This document shows, in pieces, positions 31,102-34,238 of a DNA stretch of 34,238 nucleotides. The stretch is taken from the NCBI GenBank assembly GCA_050741915.1, contig JBOGEX010000112.1, positions 1 through 34,238 on the forward strand, given 5' to 3'. Origin of the DNA: JACCTH01 sp050741915 (GTDB lineage: Bacteria > Actinomycetota > Acidimicrobiia > Spongiisociales > ZC4RG35). The notes below the pieces were generated by a model. It was not told the origin of the DNA. It was given only the letters and a program-made list of their open reading frames with translations, and searched no databases. Positions within the stretch are counted from its first letter, which is position 1. Each line of letters starts with the position of its first letter. The position numbers were made by a program, and so were the translations under genes.

Positions 31102-31748
31102 GCAGCCGGGTCCGGCTTCGCAAGGGCGAGGGCCCCCAGCTGCGGCGGGAGATCCTCGACGCGACCCGCGAGCTCCTGGCCGAGTTGGGGTCGATGGAGC
31201 TGGTCTCGATCCGGAGCATCGCCCATCGGGTGGGAGTGACCTCGCCTTCGATCTATCTCCACTTCCGGGACAAAGAACACCTCTTATATGAGGTGTGCCG
31301 GGAGGTGTTCGAGGGTTTTGCCGCCCGGTTGATTCCGCTCTTTTCGGCCGAGGGAACCGCGCTCGACCGCTTGCGCCTGCTCGGGCGGGAGTACATCCGC
31401 TGGGGTCTCGAGAACGCGGCGCTTTACCCCGTTTTGTTCCTGGGCGAGCCGCCGGCGGCGATGGAGTCAGAGGAGTTGAAGGGTGACCCCGGGATCGTGA
31501 TGTTGGAGGGGCTGGTGGCGATGGTTCGCACCGGGATCGAGGAGGGCGTGATCATCCCCGGTCGCAGCCCGGAGGCGATTGCCTGGGCGATGTGGTCGGG
31601 AGTGCACGGGGCGGTGCTGCTACTGGCCTTATCGATGCCGTGGATCGAGGAGCATCTGAGTGCCTCGGACTCCTCGATGGTGGTGCCCGACACCGAGGAA
31701 CTGATCGAAACGGTGATCGACGCCCTCACCCGCTCTTTCGCCGCCTAA
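31098..31748 (+). CDS. TetR-family regulator of the MMPL operon
   Basis: A 216-residue TetR protein. The N-terminal HTH reads REILDATRELLAELGSMELV, SIRSIAHRVGVTSPSIYLHF and RDKEHLLYEVC. The C-terminal ligand domain has LLGREYIRWGLENAALYPVL, the WHG-type pattern. The GTG start overlaps the transporter TGA (GTGA). Being co-transcribed with its exporter, it most likely represses the promoter at 28835 until a ligand binds. Confidence 0.92.
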   Translation: MSSRVRLRKGEGPQLRREILDATRELLAELGSMELVSIRSIAHRVGVTSPSIYLHFRDKEHLLYEVCREVFEGFAARLIPLFSAEGTALDRLRLLGREYIRWGLENAALYPVLFLGEPPAAMESEELKGDPGIVMLEGLVAMVRTGIEEGVIIPGRSPEAIAWAMWSGVHGAVLLLALSMPWIEEHLSASDSSMVVPDTEELIETVIDALTRSFAA

Positions 31749-31763
31749 AGGCGTTCTTATCAG

Positions 31764-31792
31764 CCAGACCGACCGTTTTGCGGTCGGTCTGG
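31764..31792 (+). terminator. Hairpin after the TetR gene
   Basis: CCAGACCGACCG, loop TTTTG, CGGTCGGTCTGG: a perfect 12-bp stem 16 bp after the stop. No T tract follows, so it is a probable terminator without a U run. Confidence 0.6.
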
Positions 31793-31815
31793 ACTCAAAG
31801 AACACGCTTCGCTTG

Positions 31816-31834
31816 CCCAACGACTAGTGTTGGG
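31816..31834 (+). promoter_or_regulatory. Operator-like dyad before the Xre-RES pair
   Basis: CCCAAC, GACTAGT, GTTGGG, ending 6 nt before the ATG at 31841; a TAGTGT -10 candidate lies inside it. Suits autoregulation by the Xre antitoxin. Confidence 0.5.
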
Positions 31835-31840
31835 TAGAAC

Positions 31841-32296
31841 ATGGCGCAGAAGCGGGCTCCCCACCCCCACCAGAAACGCACCCGGAAGGCAGTGCCTCCG
31901 ACCCGACGCCGCCGGGAGGTAGGAGCGAACTCGATCGATCAATTGCTGATCGGGCCGGGGGCGGCGGCGCTGTATGTGGACCGGGGTTTGGTCGAGCGGG
32001 TGGTTTCCGTCCTCGGTTCGAACACCGTCGCCAGGTTGCTCGGTGTGTCCCGCTCGCAGCCATCCCGCTGGCGCTCCGGCGAGGAGCAGATGTCGCCCAT
32101 CAACCGGGCCCGGCTCACCGATCTCGATCACGTGATGAACCGGTTGCTACAGGTGCTTTGGCCCGAGGAAGCGAGCGCCTGGCTGGCCGCCATCAATCCC
32201 CACCTCGGTGGGCGACCGGTCGACGTGCTGGCGCTGCGTGGTGCCGGCCCGGTGATCGAGGCCATCGACGCCCTTGCTCAGGGCGCATATGCCTGA
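31841..32296 (+). CDS. Xre/MbcA/ParS-type antitoxin (DUF2384)
   Basis: A 151-residue protein with a basic N-terminal tail, a HTH region VVSVLGSNTVARLLGVSRSQ then PSRWRSGEEQMSP, and the C-terminal toxin-binding domain LLQVLWPEEASAWLAAINPH and LGGRPVDVLALRG. The latter is the DUF2384 signature that occludes RES toxins. The toxin gene starts 5 nt after its stop. Confidence 0.88.
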   Translation: MAQKRAPHPHQKRTRKAVPPTRRRREVGANSIDQLLIGPGAAALYVDRGLVERVVSVLGSNTVARLLGVSRSQPSRWRSGEEQMSPINRARLTDLDHVMNRLLQVLWPEEASAWLAAINPHLGGRPVDVLALRGAGPVIEAIDALAQGAYA

Positions 32297-32301
32297 TACC
32301 A

Positions 32302-32850
32302 GTGACCACGCTTTACCGAGTTTTCCCCTGGTTGGAGGGAGCCCGTCGCAGTCAATCGGGCCATCCCTCATTCGTGCCTGGCGGGGGCGCCGGTCGGATC
32401 GATAACCCCGAGCATTACTCAGCGCTCTATCTGTCCGACGGTCCGGGCGGCGCCTGCGCCGAGGCGTTCTTTTTCAAGGCGGTGTGGGATGCGAAGATGT
32501 TGCGGGGTTCGCCGAGCCTCCCAGGGAGCGCCCAGGCAATTGCAACTTTCGAGATGGAACCGGTCGTGCAGGTGTGTGATCTCGACGATGCCTCTCGCTT
32601 GGTCGCCCTGGACTTGCGGCCGTCGCAGGTAGTCACCCGCGATCGGCGCGTCACCCAGGCTTGGGCCCTCCAGATCTTCCAACAGCAACGCTTTGGAGGG
32701 ATCCGCTGGTGGTCATATCACGATCCTCGCTGGGGGAGTCACGGAATGTGGGCCACCGACAGCTTGCAGCTCAGAGGAGTCGAACCATTGACCCTCGATC
32801 ATGTGGCCGTGACCGAGGCCGCCGCGGTCCTCAACCGCCGGATCGCCTAA
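32302..32850 (+). CDS. RES-domain NAD-depleting toxin
   Basis: A 182-residue RES protein: TTLYRVFPWLEGARRSQSGH (the Arg), NPEHYSALYLSDGPGGACAE and AFFFKAVWD (the Glu), VCDLDDASRLVALDLRPSQV and the late QQQRFGGIRWWSYHDPRWGS (the Ser region). RES toxins such as MbcT consume NAD+, by phosphorolysis or hydrolysis. The GTG at 32302 gives the family start TLYRV. It forms the classic Xre-RES TA operon with the gene upstream; both appear complete. Confidence 0.88.
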   Translation: MTTLYRVFPWLEGARRSQSGHPSFVPGGGAGRIDNPEHYSALYLSDGPGGACAEAFFFKAVWDAKMLRGSPSLPGSAQAIATFEMEPVVQVCDLDDASRLVALDLRPSQVVTRDRRVTQAWALQIFQQQRFGGIRWWSYHDPRWGSHGMWATDSLQLRGVEPLTLDHVAVTEAAAVLNRRIA

Positions 32851-32949
32851 TCGCTCACCTCGGCTGCTGGGCTTTCACGCGTTACTTCGATTCTGTGGGC
32901 TGCAACCGTCGTCCTACGACGGATAAAACCCAGGGTTTTCTCGAAGGCG

Positions 32950-33636
32950 TTAGGCACGTTGGTCGAGATCGATCCGCGACCAGCCCGAGCGGAGATTCCA
33001 CGTAGGCAGCGCCTTCGCCAAAGCCCTCGATCCTGAAACCTGGATCCTCTGGCTCCGAAGCGCCTCGGTCCACTCGATCCGCCCGAGATGCCATTCGGCC
33101 AAGGCCCGGGCTTGCACGGTGACGACGAGGTCCTCCTCGTAGCCCGGGTCGGATCGACAGACTTCGCTATCGAGACCGTGAAAGATGATCCAGAGCTGAT
33201 TGCCCTTCTTCGCCATCTCCGGGATGTCGAAGCGCACCACGACGCGACGCTTGGGGAGCCGGTCGAGTGCCAGATACATCTTGACCCAGGAACTCAGGAC
33301 CACGCCGGCGTCGAGATGCTGGGGGGCAAGTTCCATCCACTGCTCGCCCCATTTCCCCATCGCCAGCAAGACCTCGGCGAGACCGCGACCCGCCTCGGTT
33401 AATCCGTAGCTGAACTTTCTCCCTCCCGACAGCGGAGTTTTTGTCACCACTCCTACTCGCTCCAGGTCTCGGAGACGAGATGTCAAAAGGGTCCGGGAAA
33501 GACCGGGTGCTCCTTCTGCGAGCTCGGTGAAAGTTGTAAATCCATTGAGGAGGTCGCGCACGATGATCGGAGTCCAACGCTCGGCCAGCACCTCCGAGGC
33601 GCGGGCGATGGGGCAATATTGGCCATACGTGCGCAC
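32950..33636 (-). CDS. HxlR-family regulator with C-terminal sensor-like domain
   Basis: A 228-residue protein: VRTYGQYCPIARASEVLAER, WTPIIVRDLLNGFTTFTELA, PGLSRTLLTSRLRDLERVGV and KFSYGLTEAGRGLAEVLLA, the HxlR winged helix. The second half (VVVRFDIPEMAKKGNQLWII, VVTVQARALAEWHLGRIEWT) resembles an SCP2-like lipid-binding fold often attached to actinobacterial HxlR proteins. The GTG at 33636 gives the family N-terminus; the frame is open further to 33909. Divergent from an alpha/beta hydrolase with a dyad between them. Confidence 0.85.
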   Translation of the reverse strand: MRTYGQYCPIARASEVLAERWTPIIVRDLLNGFTTFTELAEGAPGLSRTLLTSRLRDLERVGVVTKTPLSGGRKFSYGLTEAGRGLAEVLLAMGKWGEQWMELAPQHLDAGVVLSSWVKMYLALDRLPKRRVVVRFDIPEMAKKGNQLWIIFHGLDSEVCRSDPGYEEDLVVTVQARALAEWHLGRIEWTEALRSQRIQVSGSRALAKALPTWNLRSGWSRIDLDQRA

Positions 33637-33669
33637 AACGTGAGTGTCGCGCTCGCGGGCCAAGATGGC

Positions 33670-33698
33670 GAGTCCATTTTTTGTTCTAGACAGGACTC
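33670..33698. promoter_or_regulatory. Dyad in the HxlR/hydrolase intergenic region
   Basis: GAGTCC and GGACTC arms 17 bp apart enclose TGTTCTAGACA, itself nearly palindromic, and a T run. Possible HxlR operator for both genes. Confidence 0.4.
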
Positions 33699-33746
33699 CG
33701 GTTTCGGGTGACGATCCATCGACGTGGACCGGAATAGGAGGCTGGA

Positions 33747-34238
33747 ATGACTGCGAATACAAATGTTGCAGCTCCGAAGGGAGGGGATCGATACCGATCT
33801 GCCGAGAAGCGGCTCTGGAACCAATGGGGACTCGAGCCCGAGGAGCGCTATATCGATTTGCAATCACCGTCGGTCCGTCTCCGGGTGGTGGAAGTCGGTT
33901 CAGGTCCACCAGTGCTGTTTATCCCCGGCACGGGCGGCACCGGTCCTTATTGGGCGCCGCTCGTTCGGATGATGTCCGGCAATCGCTGTTTGATGCTCGA
34001 CCGGCCCGGCTGGGGTTTGAGTGGCCCGATCGACTATTCGAAGTACCAGTACCGGTCGGTGGTCGTAGACCTAGTGTCAGGTGTCCTCGACTCTTTGGGT
34101 CTGGAGCGCGCTCATCTGGTCGGTGCCTCAATCGGAAACCTCTGGGCCCTGCGTTTCGCAGAGCACCGTCCAGATCGGGTTGAGAAGATCGTGCTCATAG
34201 GAGGCGGGCCCAACCGCGAGATCCCGGTGCCGACCTTT
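33747..34238 (+). CDS. Alpha/beta hydrolase, cut by the window end
   Basis: The first 164 residues of an alpha/beta hydrolase: VRLRVVEVGSGPPVLFIPGT, GGTGPYWAPLVRMM, CLMLDRPGWGLSG and AHLVGASIGNLWALRFAEHR. The nucleophile elbow reads GASIGN (Ser), and IPGTGG is the oxyanion strand. ATG 33747 has AGGAGG 5 nt upstream. It continues beyond the window. Divergent from HxlR, which may control it. Substrate unknown. Confidence 0.88.
   Translation, partial: MTANTNVAAPKGGDRYRSAEKRLWNQWGLEPEERYIDLQSPSVRLRVVEVGSGPPVLFIPGTGGTGPYWAPLVRMMSGNRCLMLDRPGWGLSGPIDYSKYQYRSVVVDLVSGVLDSLGLERAHLVGASIGNLWALRFAEHRPDRVEKIVLIGGGPNREIPVPTF

Noticed and set aside
31764..31792. Part of a repeat family with the hairpins at 23516
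   Set aside because: Stem sequence is unrelated; it follows a stop codon closely and fits a terminator.
1..34238. Integron-type gene cassettes
   Set aside because: TA density suggested it, but genes lie on both strands in operons and I saw no attC-like repeats between modules.

Overview
The window looks like a chromosomal accessory stretch of a high-GC actinobacterium, probably Acidimicrobiia or a close relative. The reasons are the GC bias with many GTG/TTG starts, two coenzyme-F420-type enzyme families (LLM class and Ddn class), lipoproteins with long Thr-rich linkers, a DUF6510 gene, and many genes whose -10 hexamer lies 6-7 nt before the start codon (leaderless mRNAs). No rRNA, tRNA, CRISPR array or intact transposase was found.

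Layout. 1-2.4 kb: three toxin-antitoxin (TA) modules in tandem on the minus strand (two VapBC-type, one MazEF) beside a truncated Mth938-like gene. 2.4-3.95 kb: a MazF/PemK toxin with a damaged start, then an XRE regulator with a frameshifted nucleotidyltransferase. 4.1-11.3 kb: alcohol dehydrogenase, a secreted PDHAGP-repeat protein, a cupredoxin lipoprotein, YjbQ, a frameshifted BBE-type FAD oxidase, and an operon of a two-domain cupredoxin lipoprotein plus a multi-pass membrane protein. 11.4-13.5 kb: a rearranged block (frameshifted DUF6510, 5'-truncated ferredoxin reductase, an aminotransferase tail, and an mlrC gene split by a ~260-bp inversion). 13.7-17.6 kb: a second cupredoxin lipoprotein, a tyrosine-recombinase remnant, ArsR plus SRPBCC, a broken VapC with its own small inversion, an HTH/Clp-N/ClpX-zinc-finger fusion, and a decayed copy of MazEF. 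17.7-20.4 kb: a UvrD-like helicase with an HRDC domain. 20.5-25.5 kb: frameshifted VapBC, DHFR-family reductase, an F420 oxidoreductase next to LacI and LLM fragments, twin hairpins, YceI divergent from MarR, and an intact VapBC. 25.4-28.7 kb: an unknown CxxC protein, haloalkane dehalogenase and a nickel-binding/cyclase fusion in one operon, a frameshifted PPOX gene, and a Ddn-type protein. 28.8-34.2 kb: MMPL transporter with its TetR regulator, an Xre-RES TA pair, and HxlR divergent from an alpha/beta hydrolase cut by the window end.

The main theme is a dense and partly decaying TA region: about ten TA or TA-like loci in 34 kb, several of them duplicated, frameshifted or rearranged, mixed with small redox and regulatory operons. 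Two ~210-260 bp inversions, two head-to-head junctions of 5'-truncated genes and an integrase remnant indicate repeated local rearrangement. Large genes (helicase, MMPL transporter, cupredoxin operon) are open throughout, so the damage is concentrated in accessory genes. A share of the single-base frameshifts could still be consensus errors.
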